DNA of 64,000 nucleotides from the NCBI GenBank assembly GCA_001897355.1, contig MKST01000007.1, positions 480,719 to 544,718 of the forward strand, in the 5' to 3' direction. Each line of letters begins with the position of its first letter. Positions within the stretch are counted from its first letter, which is position 1. Position numbers and translations under genes: made by a program. The notes beneath the pieces were generated by a model. That model was not told the origin of the DNA and searched no databases. It worked only from the letters and a program-made list of their open reading frames with translations. Below, piece after piece: positions 16,197 to 24,505 of this stretch. The stretch comes from Solirubrobacterales bacterium 67-14 (lineage in GTDB: Bacteria > Actinomycetota > Thermoleophilia > Solirubrobacterales > 70-9).

Positions 16197-17297
16197 TCAG
16201 TGGCCCCGCCAGGGGACGAGCAGGCGGTCGGTCAGCCGGATCAGGCCGTCGATGGCCAGGCCGCAGATACCGATCACGATGATCCCCAGCATCACCACGT
16301 CGGTTGCGTTGAAGCGCTGGGCGTCGGAGACCATGCCGCCGATGCCGGGCACGCCGTTGATCGTTTCGGCGGCGACGATGGTGGTGAACGAAATCCCGAC
16401 CGCGAGCCTGATCCCGGTCATGACCTCCGGCAGGACCGAGGGCACGGTGACGTGGAGGATGGACTGGAACCGGTTCGCGCCGAGCATGCGGACCGCGTTG
16501 ATCCGGTCGGCCGGGACGCTCCGGACCGCATCTGCGGTCGCGATCACGATCGGCGGGAAGGCGGCGAGGAAGAGCAGCGTGACCTTCGGCGTGTCATCGA
16601 TGCCGAACCAGATCACCAGCAGGCTGAAGTAAGCCAGCGGCGGCAGGTTCCGGAGGAAGTCGATCGCCGGGCCGAAGATCCAGCGCAGCGGGGTGACCAC
16701 GGCGAGCAGGATCCCGATCGGGACGCCGAGCAGGATCGCGTAGCCAGCGCCCTGGAAGAGACGCGACATGCTGTGCCAGAGGTGCTCTTGCAGGAAGTAA
16801 TTCGAGTAGCCGCGGATGCCGTCGTGGTAGCCGGTGATCACGAAGAGCTGATGGAAGACGTCCTGCGGCCCGGGCAGCAGCAACGGCGGCCAGATCTCGG
16901 CCGCGGCGATCGCCCACCAGATTCCGATCAGCACCGCGATCGCCGAGAGCTGGACGGCCGCCTGCTTCGCCCAGCGGGGAACCCGGGGTTTGCGGCGGGT
17001 GCCGGTCGGGCCTGCCTTCACCGACGGTTCGGTCGCGGCGTCAGCCGCGGGCGGGGTGGCCTCGAAGGCCTCACGGCCCCCAATGCCCTGGCCTCCCCGC
17101 CCGTCGACTTCCGCATCCCCCAGAGAGAGGTCGCCCTGGCCCACACGGCCGGGGCCGGTGCCTGCGGGAGTGTCGTTCCGCGCCGGCCCTCCGGGCGAGG
17201 GGAATGCCTGTGGACCGGCCGTAGCACCGGTCGCAACGGTGGCCGGGGTGTCTTGCCCCGGAAGCTTTCCGTCAATCTTGATGGAGTTACTCGACAT
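16197..17297 (-). CDS. ssuC: Sulfonate ABC transporter permease SsuC with long disordered N-terminus
   Basis: This encodes 366 residues from ATG 17297; an ATG 13 codons upstream is an alternative. The first 100 residues are Pro/Gly/Ala-rich and probably disordered, well beyond the usual length for this family (about 260). Roughly six transmembrane segments follow, from AVQLSAIAVLIGIWW onward. The EAA-type coupling loop is around RMLGANRFQSILHVTVPSVLPEV, typical of TauC/SsuC (BPD_transp_1). It is the first gene of the ssu operon; no clear Shine-Dalgarno is seen, so the mRNA may be leaderless. The long N-terminus needs experimental confirmation, as a later start could trim it. Confidence 0.88.
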   Translation of the reverse strand: MSSNSIKIDGKLPGQDTPATVATGATAGPQAFPSPGGPARNDTPAGTGPGRVGQGDLSLGDAEVDGRGGQGIGGREAFEATPPAADAATEPSVKAGPTGTRRKPRVPRWAKQAAVQLSAIAVLIGIWWAIAAAEIWPPLLLPGPQDVFHQLFVITGYHDGIRGYSNYFLQEHLWHSMSRLFQGAGYAILLGVPIGILLAVVTPLRWIFGPAIDFLRNLPPLAYFSLLVIWFGIDDTPKVTLLFLAAFPPIVIATADAVRSVPADRINAVRMLGANRFQSILHVTVPSVLPEVMTGIRLAVGISFTTIVAAETINGVPGIGGMVSDAQRFNATDVVMLGIIVIGICGLAIDGLIRLTDRLLVPWRGH

Positions 17298-17429
17298 TAG
17301 GCGCGGTAACTTATCAAACTTGACCAACAAAGTCATGAAAGATCGACGCCGGCCTCCCAGACCCTGCTGTGGAGCTGCCGCGCAGGGTTCTAGCTCAGCG
17401 CTTCAAGCCCGCAAACGGGACGCCCCACA

Positions 17430-17480
17430 CGGTGAGGTTGAAGTTTCCGCCACATAGCGCTCGAATCTTCAACCTCACCG
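17430..17480. repeat. Inverted repeat between the ssu operon and the reductase gene
   Basis: Fourteen-base perfect arms (CGGTGAGGTTGAAG at 17430-17443 and its complement at 17467-17480) surround 23 bases. On the minus strand it lies between the stop of the reductase gene (17534) and the start of ssuC (17297). It could act as a second terminator or a leader structure for ssuC. It shares the core GGTTGAAGTT with the hairpin at 33947. Confidence 0.5.
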
Positions 17481-17483
17481 ACC

Positions 17484-17530
17484 TGGGCCGGCGGGTTCCT
17501 GTGGTCATCCGGCGAAGACCGGATGACATG
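17484..17530 (-). terminator. Copy 1 of a conserved intergenic hairpin element
   Basis: It lies just beyond the stop codon of the minus-strand reductase gene. Arms GTCATCCGG (17504-17512) and CCGGATGAC (17519-17527) form a hairpin; on the minus strand it is followed by AGGAACCCGCCGGCCCA. The same hairpin plus trailing block recurs at 63480-63526 after another minus-strand gene, with compensatory changes in the stem, so it is a repeated terminator-like element. Confidence 0.6.
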
Positions 17531-17533
17531 TGG

Positions 17534-18466
17534 TTAAAGATGGCTGCGGCCGGGGTCGCTTTCGAAGTCGAGGACCGGGCCCATCGGGACGATCTGGGTC
17601 GGGTTGATCTTCGGGTGGGTGATGTAGTAGTGCCGCTTGATGTGGTCGATGTTCACGGTGTCGGCGATGCCGGGCTGCTGGTAGAGGTCGCGCAGGTAGC
17701 CGGCCAGGTTGTCGTAATCGGCGATCCGCCGCTGGTTGCACTTGAAGTGGCCGACGTAGACCGCGTCGAAGCGGACCAGGGTGACGAAGAAGCGCCAATC
17801 CGCCTCGGTGATCTGGTCACCGGTCAGGAAACGGTGCTCGGCCAGCCGGTCGTCCATCTCGTCCAGTGCTTCGAAGAGCTCGACGAAGGCCTCCTCGTAG
17901 GCTTCCTGGGTGGTCGCGAAGCCGGCCCGGTAGACGCCGTTGTTGATCGAGCCGTAGATCCGTTCGTTCAGCTCGTCGATCTCGGGCCGGAGCGATTCGG
18001 GATAGAGGTCCAGCTCCGGGTTCCCCGCCCACTCGTTGAACTCGCTGTTGAGCATGCGGATGATCTCACTGCTCTCGTTGTTGACGGCCCGGTTGGTCTG
18101 CTTGTCCCAGAGCACCGGAACCGTGACCCGCTCGTCGAAGTCCGGGTCGGTCAGCCGGTAGGCCTCACTCAGGTACTCGAAGCCGTTGATCGGGTCGGGG
18201 TCATCGGGGAAGAACTTCCAGCCCTTTTCGTCGCGGACCGGATCGACCGCGGTCATCGAGATCACGTCCTCCAACCCCTTCAGAGCCCGGAAGATGATCG
18301 CGCGCGAAGCCCATGGGCAGGCGTAGCAGACATAGAGGTGGTACCGGCCCGGTTCGGCCTTGAACCCGGATGAACCGTCCGCCGTGACCCGGTCACGGAA
18401 CACGTTCTCCTGGCGGACGAACGCACCTTTCTCGTCGGTCTCCTTCTCGAACTGGGCGTTGGCCAT
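17534..18466 (-). CDS. Glutathionyl-hydroquinone reductase family (YqjG/ECM4-like) protein
   Basis: This encodes 310 residues from ATG 18466 with AAGGAGA upstream. The N-terminal thioredoxin-like domain carries CYACPWA with Cys47 and Cys50; Cys50 of the CPWA motif is the catalytic residue in this family. A GST-like helical C-terminal domain follows, with NNGVYRAGFATTQEAYEEA and the TEADWRFFVTLVRFD motif. The family reduces glutathionyl-hydroquinones; actinobacteria generally use mycothiol instead, so a different thiol adduct is likely. It is probably monocistronic, ended by the repeat hairpin at 17484. Confidence 0.88.
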   Translation of the reverse strand: MANAQFEKETDEKGAFVRQENVFRDRVTADGSSGFKAEPGRYHLYVCYACPWASRAIIFRALKGLEDVISMTAVDPVRDEKGWKFFPDDPDPINGFEYLSEAYRLTDPDFDERVTVPVLWDKQTNRAVNNESSEIIRMLNSEFNEWAGNPELDLYPESLRPEIDELNERIYGSINNGVYRAGFATTQEAYEEAFVELFEALDEMDDRLAEHRFLTGDQITEADWRFFVTLVRFDAVYVGHFKCNQRRIADYDNLAGYLRDLYQQPGIADTVNIDHIKRHYYITHPKINPTQIVPMGPVLDFESDPGRSHL

Positions 18467-18629
18467 CGATTCTCCTTGCCGGTCGGGGGTTGAATGAAGC
18501 TTAGGGAGCATCGAGTGTCGGCCGGGCCCAGTTCCCCCGTTCACCGAAGGTCGCGGGTATAGTCTGATCATCAGCGGGGGCCGCCAGTCGTGGGCTGCGG
18601 AGGGAATCCCGCTTCAAGAAGGGAGAGTC

Positions 18630-19853
18630 TTGCCGGTCACCGATACGAAGTCGTTGCGCCCGATCCGGGTTCTGCTGCTGCTCGCAGCGGTCTTGGGCGC
18701 CTGCCTCGCGGTCTCCGCCTTGCCCTCGTCAGCCGCGGCCGACGAGCCGTTCAAGATCGAGTTCGACAAGAGCAATATCCAGATCGGCGGCCTCGCCGAC
18801 CTGCCGCTGGACACGATCGCGAGCGGGGCCAGCCTCGAAGGCACGATCGACGAGAACGGCAACGTGACGATTCCGAAGGGCAGCTTCAAGCTGCCGGAAC
18901 TGGGCATCGACGACCCGGTGAAGCTGCGCGGCTTCATGGGCATCGAGAGCCCCGCCACCGGAACCTTCGACGCGGCCACCGGCCGGCTCGAATTGGACGC
19001 CAAGGCCGGGATCTGGATCTCGGTCGACGTCGCGGCGGCCCTCGACCTGGCCGGGGTGGACATCGACGACCTGATCGGCCAGGTCGCTGGCGGCTCGACC
19101 GGCGGGCTCAACATCGGCACCCTGATCAAGCCGTTGCTGAGCAACCTGACCTGCGGTTTTTCACCGATGGACGTCCACTTCACGACCGAGGCGAATTCAC
19201 TTTCCACCGGCAGCCGCTTCGTCGACGGCCCGACCGGCACCGGTGCGATCACCGCCGAGTGGTCGCAACTCGGGCCGTTCTCCGGCCGGACCAAGATCTT
19301 GGGGCTGATCGACCCCTGCCAGATGCTGATGAGCTACTTGCCCACCCTCCTCGAGGGAGGCCTCGGTGGTTCTCTTCCCGGTGACATCGACCTCGGAGGA
19401 CTCGACCTCGCCGGCATCCTCGACAACCTGAACAACCTGAACCTGGGGCCGAGCGCCATCACCCTGACCCGTACCCAGTCCCAGCCGGATCCGGACCCTG
19501 ACCCTGACCCCGATCCGACTCCCGGCCCGGCGAAGCTCAGGCTCTCGGTCACCCCGAAGCAGCACCGGGTGAAGGCCGGCAAGAAGACCACGTTCAAGAC
19601 CAGGGTCAAGAACGTGGGCAAGTCGAAGGCAAACGGGGTCCGGGTCTGCCTGACCGGCCCCGGCGTCGGCATCCTGGTCCGCTGGCGCTGCCTGAAGCTC
19701 GGCTCGATCAAGGCAGGCGCGACCAAGACCAAGAACATCCGGGTCCGGGTAAAGCGGAAATCGCCGCGCCGGAAGGCAAAGTTCCATTTCCGGGTGAAGT
19801 CGGCGAACGCGGCCAAGCGGGCCACCAGCGCCCGCCTGCTGATTCGCCGCTGA
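18630..19853 (+). CDS. Secreted CARDB-tailed protein with DP-repeat linker
   Basis: This encodes 407 residues from TTG 18630, which has AAGGGAG upstream. Residues 1-37 are a signal peptide (IRVLLLLAAVLGACLAV core). Residues about 40-285 are a domain rich in Gly, Asp and Leu with no family I recognise, containing two cysteines (LTCGF and DPCQM). A repeated Asp-Pro linker (about residues 290-300) leads into a Lys/Arg-rich CARDB-like domain with cysteines at VRVCLTG and RWRCLKLG, as in the genes at 2833 and 4431, ending in RLLIRR. The protein is probably surface-exposed. Confidence 0.8.
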   Translation: MPVTDTKSLRPIRVLLLLAAVLGACLAVSALPSSAAADEPFKIEFDKSNIQIGGLADLPLDTIASGASLEGTIDENGNVTIPKGSFKLPELGIDDPVKLRGFMGIESPATGTFDAATGRLELDAKAGIWISVDVAAALDLAGVDIDDLIGQVAGGSTGGLNIGTLIKPLLSNLTCGFSPMDVHFTTEANSLSTGSRFVDGPTGTGAITAEWSQLGPFSGRTKILGLIDPCQMLMSYLPTLLEGGLGGSLPGDIDLGGLDLAGILDNLNNLNLGPSAITLTRTQSQPDPDPDPDPDPTPGPAKLRLSVTPKQHRVKAGKKTTFKTRVKNVGKSKANGVRVCLTGPGVGILVRWRCLKLGSIKAGATKTKNIRVRVKRKSPRRKAKFHFRVKSANAAKRATSARLLIRR

Positions 19854-19855
19854 GC

Positions 19856-21742
19856 TCAGGCGACGGATAGTTCCCGGGCCCGACCGAGCGTCCGGGCGAG
19901 CCCGCTGAGCAGCAGGTCGGCGAGCAACTCCGCCTGCTGGCCGATCTCGGGCACGGCCGTCGTCTCGAGCAGGACGCCGTTGCGTGGCGGGCCGATCGCG
20001 AAGATCCGCTCGGAGGTGACCGCGTCGCTGCCGATCAGGGCCCCATCATCGTCGACGTCGAAGCCGATCCCGAGCGCATCCGCGCGAAGCAGCCCGCCCT
20101 CCAGCAACCGGCCGACCAGCGGCTGGTCCAGCCGGCGCGGATCCCAGGTCGGGCCGGTGCAGTTGATCACGCGGTCGACCAGCAGGCGCTCCTCGGTCTC
20201 CGAGTTGCTCATCCGGAGTTGGACCGCCACTCGCTCCTCCTCCAGTTCGGCCCGAATGATCGAGGCGGCCCGCACCCGGAGCCGGCGGTTGACCTTGAGC
20301 CGCTCCAGCCGCAAGGCGACCCGCGGCGCCATCCGGTGCCGGTGGACGCCCCAGATCCGGCTCAGGTCGGAGAGGAAGCGCTTCTGGTCACGACGGTCGA
20401 GTGACCGCCAGAGGTCGTTGGTGATCGGGCGCAGGGAATCGAAGGCGACGCGCCAGTCCTCTCCCCTCGCCCCGGCGACGGCGATCTCGGTCAGGAGGCG
20501 GGAAGTGAGCTCGGTCAGCGAACATCGATCGTCCGGCAGGGCGACGGGGCGGCCCCGCACCGGCATCGTGTCCCCATGGGCCCGCGGCAAGAGGCCATGC
20601 CGGGATACAGCCTGCATCTCCGGGCCGCCCGGGCCACCGAGCGAGATCGCCATGTCAACCGTGGTCAGGCCGGTGCCGATCAACAGCACGGCCTCGTCGG
20701 TGAGCGCCTGCTCGATCGCACCGGGGCTCCAGGGGTCGGCCACATACCGCTCCGACGCGGCCAAGGCAGGATCGATGCCGGGCAGTTCGGAGGGCCGGCC
20801 GTTGCCAAGGGCGAGCACGACCCGGTCGGCCCGGACTTCCCGGCCGTCGTCGAGTTCCAGGGTGACGAGGCCGCCAGGCTCGCCCGCGTCGATGCCGATC
20901 GCCTCGGCCCGGATCCGCTCGAAGGCTACGCCGGCCGATTCGCGGATCGTGCGGTCGAGCAGGTCGACCAGGTAGCGGCCGAAGACCCGGCGGGCGAGGT
21001 ACTCCTGGGGCTGCGTCTCGGGCGCTTCCCGGCGGACCCATTCGAGGAAGTCGTAGGGCCGGTCCGGCAGGCCGATCATCTGACCGGCCGGCACGTTCAG
21101 CCGGTGCTGCTCGTCCTCGGTGCCGTACGCGACGCCCGGTCCTACCCGCTCCGACTTCTCGACCAGCACGACCCGCAGCCCGGGAGCCGAACGTCGGAGC
21201 AGCTGGACCGCGGTCAGGGTGCCGGAAGCGCCACCGCCGACGATGGCGATCGTCGCCACCGGTTCCGACGGCGCCTCACGTGCCACTTTCGGCGGTGCTC
21301 CACCGGGGGAGATGTCGACCAGCGGCACCTTGCTGGGCAGATGCCCGACCAGCAGCGAGGAGCCGCTGCGATTGAAGAGCAGCGGCCGGTGGCCACCCGG
21401 CTCGGGATCCTCCATCGCCTCCACCCTGCCGATCAGCAGTCGGTGATCGCCGGCCGGCACCGTGTTCTCGAGAGCACATTCGAACCGGCCGGCCCCGCCC
21501 TCCCCGAACTGGACCGTGAAGCGGGCCGACTCGGGGATCTCGGTGACCGGGGCACCGGAATCGACGCTGACCGCGAGCAGGGGAGGCTCACTCGATAGCA
21601 CCGTGAGCGAGTCGGCAGCCAGGGTCAGGGATTCGGCGTCGGCAGAGCCCCGGATCGTGACCGCCGCGGAGCCGGCGGGCAGGCGGTTGGTCAGCCCGGC
21701 GAACCTCGTCTCGAGGTCCGGCCCCATCCCGTTTTCGTCCAT
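19856..21742 (-). CDS. Fusion of flavin-reductase-like domain with FAD/NAD(P)-binding oxidoreductase
   Basis: This encodes 628 residues from ATG 21742, whose A is shared with the stop of the upstream FMN reductase gene (TGATG). Residues about 10-140 resemble the FMN-binding split barrel of flavin reductases (SLTVLSSEPPLLAVSVD, GDHRLLIGRVEAMED, PLLFNRSG). From about residue 165 an FAD/NAD(P)-binding domain of the PF13454/HcpA-YdhS type begins (IAIVGGGASGTLTAVQLL, GPGVAYGTEDEQHRLNVPAG, ALGNGRPSELPG). It ends with a typical flavin-binding segment around RIFAIGPPRNGVLLETTAVPE. It may supply reduced flavin or oxidise an organosulfur compound alongside ssuD; that link is inferred from proximity. 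Confidence 0.8.
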   Translation of the reverse strand: MDENGMGPDLETRFAGLTNRLPAGSAAVTIRGSADAESLTLAADSLTVLSSEPPLLAVSVDSGAPVTEIPESARFTVQFGEGGAGRFECALENTVPAGDHRLLIGRVEAMEDPEPGGHRPLLFNRSGSSLLVGHLPSKVPLVDISPGGAPPKVAREAPSEPVATIAIVGGGASGTLTAVQLLRRSAPGLRVVLVEKSERVGPGVAYGTEDEQHRLNVPAGQMIGLPDRPYDFLEWVRREAPETQPQEYLARRVFGRYLVDLLDRTIRESAGVAFERIRAEAIGIDAGEPGGLVTLELDDGREVRADRVVLALGNGRPSELPGIDPALAASERYVADPWSPGAIEQALTDEAVLLIGTGLTTVDMAISLGGPGGPEMQAVSRHGLLPRAHGDTMPVRGRPVALPDDRCSLTELTSRLLTEIAVAGARGEDWRVAFDSLRPITNDLWRSLDRRDQKRFLSDLSRIWGVHRHRMAPRVALRLERLKVNRRLRVRAASIIRAELEEERVAVQLRMSNSETEERLLVDRVINCTGPTWDPRRLDQPLVGRLLEGGLLRADALGIGFDVDDDGALIGSDAVTSERIFAIGPPRNGVLLETTAVPEIGQQAELLADLLLSGLARTLGRARELSVA

Positions 21743-22269
21743 CAAGCGGGAATCCCCGCGAGCCAGTTGCCGCTGCGCTCCAGCCAGGCGGTGACCAGGC
21801 CTTCGGCGCCGAGCGAAGCCAGCTCCGCTTCGAGCGCGACCAGCGAAGGCGTGGAGCACGTCGCCCCTAGCTCGAGCAGAGCCGGGCGAAGGTGGACGTC
21901 CGCGGCCATCGCGTGCCGGGCCTGGCGGGCGATCATCAGCGGGATGCCCGTCTTTTCCAGCAGGGCGGCCTCGGGCAGGCCGTCGAGAAAGAGCTTGAGC
22001 AGGCCGGAGTAGCTGCCCATCACGGTCGGGCTGGCCGCGATCACGACCTGGGCGGTCCGCACCAGCTCGTTCAGCTCGGGGCTGAAGGCGCCGTCCTCCA
22101 GCGGCAGGTTGACCAGGTCGATCGCCACCGCCGGCGTCTCCCCCAACTGCGCGGCCAGCCCGTCGGCGACCCCGGAGGCGAGCCGCAGGGTGCGGCTGTC
22201 CGGGCGCTGGTTGCCGACGATCGCGATGACGTTCGGGTTGAAACCTGGGTGGAGAGAGGTCTGATTCAT
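21742..22269 (-). CDS. NADPH-dependent FMN reductase (SsuE-like)
   Basis: This encodes 175 residues, the usual length. The flavodoxin-like fold is recognisable from VIAIVGNQRPDSRTLRLA (phosphate-binding loop) and VVIAASPTVMGSYSGLLKLFLDGLP, the second FMN loop typical of the NADPH-dependent FMN reductase family, which includes SsuE and MsuE. It should reduce free FMN for a two-component monooxygenase. It is coupled to the downstream fusion protein through a TGATG overlap, and ssuD lies 8 kb away on the same strand. Its upstream region holds a hairpin and an inverted repeat that may regulate it. Confidence 0.85.
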   Translation of the reverse strand: MNQTSLHPGFNPNVIAIVGNQRPDSRTLRLASGVADGLAAQLGETPAVAIDLVNLPLEDGAFSPELNELVRTAQVVIAASPTVMGSYSGLLKLFLDGLPEAALLEKTGIPLMIARQARHAMAADVHLRPALLELGATCSTPSLVALEAELASLGAEGLVTAWLERSGNWLAGIPA

Positions 22270-22303
22270 CTGGTCGTCCTGTGTCTGAGGGGAGTGAAGG
22301 TCA

Positions 22304-22329
22304 GGGGCCGGGTCTCTCGACCCGGCCCC
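22304..22329 (-). promoter_or_regulatory. GC-rich hairpin in the leader of the FMN reductase gene
   Basis: Arms GGGGCCGGGT and ACCCGGCCCC enclose a six-base loop, 35 bases upstream of the ATG at 22269. In the mRNA leader it could be an attenuator or a stability element. No riboswitch family is recognisable. Confidence 0.45.
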
Positions 22330-22380
22330 CTTGCTTGCGTCCAGCTGGGCCGTCTAGCCCACCGCCCAGCGGAGTAGACG

Positions 22381-22402
22381 TAGACATTCATGAGTTTGTC
22401 TA
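22381..22402. promoter_or_regulatory. Inverted repeat in the divergent promoter region
   Basis: TAGACA and TGTCTA are separated by ten bases, and a TTGACT -35-like element on the minus strand overlaps the right arm. The site lies between the divergent FMN reductase gene and the LivJ-like lipoprotein gene, so a repressor bound here could control both. The direct GTAGAC GTAGAC repeat next to it adds a possible extra half-site. Confidence 0.45.
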
Positions 22403-22457
22403 GTCAATAGATCAAGATACTACACGACCAGGGCGAAGATGCAATAGTGCGGCCATC

Positions 22458-23717
22458 TTGAAGTCGAGTGTCCCGTCCACGTCCGCGATAGCGGCTGCGC
22501 TGATCCTCGCCCTGGCGGCGCTGATGGCCGCCGGCTGCGCCGGCACCAGCGAGTCTTCGACCGACCGCACCCTGCGGATCTACGTCAGCCAGCCGCTCAA
22601 GGGCGACCGGGGTGGCGAGGACATGCTGCGAGCGGTCGAGATCGCGAACGAAGGCGAAGGCGGACGCATCGACTCGGCGAAGATCGAGATCGTGGGCCTG
22701 AACGATTCCGACGAGCGCGGCAACTGGGTCGCCTCGCTGGTGCGCCGGAACGCCCGCCGGGCCGCCGCCGACCCGTCCGCGGTCGCCTACATCGGCGACT
22801 TCGACTCGAGGGCGACCGAGATCGCGATGCCGATACTGAACCGGGCCGGGATGCTGCAGGTCAGCTCCAGCTCGACCGCGGTGAAGCTGACCATGCCGAC
22901 CCCCGAGCTCGGTGAAAGGATCCGCCCGACCGGGATCCGGACCTTCGGCCGGGTCGTTCCGAACGACAACGTCCAGGCCGCCGCGCTCGCGCTGTTCATG
23001 GACGAGGAAAGCGTCAACGAGGTGTTCGTGGTCGACGACGGCGAGACCTACGGACAGGGGCTCGCCTACCGCTTCGAGAGGGCCGCCGAAAGCACCCGGA
23101 TCGATGTCGCCGCCAGCGCAACCCTGACCAGCGAGGCCCGGGTCGGCCAAGTCGCCCGACGGGTGACCGCCTCCGGGGCCGACGCTTTGCTCTTCGCCGG
23201 CTCGAACCTCGACCTCGCGCAGGGCCTGTTCGAGACCGTCCACCGCGACAACAACTTCATCAAGCTCTTCGGTGGTGACGGACTCTCGCTCACGACCTTC
23301 CTGGAATCGATCGGAGACACCGGTCTCGACACCTACGTGACCGCCCCACAGTTGCCGGCCGGCAACTACGCCCAGAGCGGCGAGTCGTTCCTGCGCGGGT
23401 TCCGGCAGCGGTATGGACGGCCGGCGGAGCCGATGGCCGTCTTCGCCTACGAAGCCGGTCGGGTCGTGATCGATTCGATCCGGCGCGGGGCCCGCGGCAA
23501 CATCGCGACCGAACCGATCGACGCCCTCCGAATCAACACCCGAAACGCCTTCTTCGACACTTCCGAGCGAGCCTCTCCCCTGGGCAGCTACTCGATCGAC
23601 GCCAACGGGGACACCACCCTTACCTTCTACGGCGCCTACCGGGTGGAGGACGGGAAGCTGGTGCTCGGCCGGGTGATCGACGTGCCTCCTTCGCTGCTGA
23701 TGGAGGACGAACGATGA
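22458..23717 (+). CDS. LivJ-like (type 1 periplasmic-binding) lipoprotein
   Basis: This encodes 419 residues from TTG 22458. The lipoprotein signal ends at lipobox MAAGC with Cys27. The mature protein follows the pattern of branched-chain-amino-acid-type binding proteins: RIYVSQPLKGDRGGEDMLRA, a DPSAVAYIGDFDS segment, NRAGMLQVSSSST, and GADALLFAGSNLD. The ligand is unknown. No ABC permease or ATPase genes follow; instead the stop overlaps the start of a DUF4239-like membrane protein gene (ATGA). That suggests a sensor or receptor role rather than conventional transport (inference). No Shine-Dalgarno is visible before the TTG. Confidence 0.82.
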   Translation: MKSSVPSTSAIAAALILALAALMAAGCAGTSESSTDRTLRIYVSQPLKGDRGGEDMLRAVEIANEGEGGRIDSAKIEIVGLNDSDERGNWVASLVRRNARRAAADPSAVAYIGDFDSRATEIAMPILNRAGMLQVSSSSTAVKLTMPTPELGERIRPTGIRTFGRVVPNDNVQAAALALFMDEESVNEVFVVDDGETYGQGLAYRFERAAESTRIDVAASATLTSEARVGQVARRVTASGADALLFAGSNLDLAQGLFETVHRDNNFIKLFGGDGLSLTTFLESIGDTGLDTYVTAPQLPAGNYAQSGESFLRGFRQRYGRPAEPMAVFAYEAGRVVIDSIRRGARGNIATEPIDALRINTRNAFFDTSERASPLGSYSIDANGDTTLTFYGAYRVEDGKLVLGRVIDVPPSLLMEDER

Positions 23718-24505
23718 GCACCGCCCTGACCTGCATCGTGATCCTGGCCCTTGGCTGCGTGATCACCGGAGTCTCGATCCTGCTGGTGCGGCGCCTCGTC
23801 CCCGCGAGCCTGCGCGGCAGCGAGGAGCGGCGGGAACCGGTCTTCGCCTTCGCCGGCGTGCTCTACGCGCTGGTGATCGGCTTCGTCCTGGCCTACGCGC
23901 TCGACGGCTACCAGACCGCCGAGACCGCTTCAGGCACCGAGGCCGACTCGGTCAGTTCGCTTTCCCGCGCCGCCACCCTTTTCGATGCCGAGAGCCGGGA
24001 CCGGATCGGGCACGAACTGATCTGCTACTCCCGGGCGGTGATCGAGGACGAGTGGCCGGCGATGTCACGTGGCAACCGCTCTGAGCTGGCCACGGCCGCC
24101 ACCGACCGGCTCTTCCAGTCCTTCGGGAAGCTGGGTCGCAACAGCGCCGACAATTCCGCCCTCTCGAGCTCGCTCGAAAGGGTCAGCGACCTTCAGAAGG
24201 CGCGGGCGACGCGACTGCTCAAGTCCGACACCTACCTACCGACCATGTTCTGGGTCTTCATGGTCGGCGGCGGGTTCATGCTGATCGTCTTCGCCACCGT
24301 ACTCAAGGGTCGAGAACCGATCCGGGGCCAGGTGATGTTCGTCCTCCCGGTCACGCTGCTGCTGATCTGTTCGATCTACCTGGTCTACGTGTTCGAGCAG
24401 CCGTTCCACGGGCCGAACGAAATCGGGCCACGCGCGATGGAACGGGCCCTGGTCTCGGTCACCGAGTTCATCCCCGACCCCCGAGCGGACCGCCCCTGCC
24501 CCTAG
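23714..24505 (+). CDS. DUF4239-like (bestrophin-like) membrane protein
   Basis: This encodes 263 residues. Hydrophobic segments lie at about 5-25, 45-65, 175-197 and 205-225, with a central soluble helical domain from about residue 70 to 170. The arrangement and the EPVFAFAGVLYALVIGFVLA segment match DUF4239 proteins, annotated as bestrophin-like. The molecular function is unproven in the family. The start overlaps the stop of the LivJ-like lipoprotein gene by four bases and the 3' end overlaps the convergent sulfotransferase-like gene by four bases. It probably works with the lipoprotein. Confidence 0.75.
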   Translation: MSTALTCIVILALGCVITGVSILLVRRLVPASLRGSEERREPVFAFAGVLYALVIGFVLAYALDGYQTAETASGTEADSVSSLSRAATLFDAESRDRIGHELICYSRAVIEDEWPAMSRGNRSELATAATDRLFQSFGKLGRNSADNSALSSSLERVSDLQKARATRLLKSDTYLPTMFWVFMVGGGFMLIVFATVLKGREPIRGQVMFVLPVTLLLICSIYLVYVFEQPFHGPNEIGPRAMERALVSVTEFIPDPRADRPCP

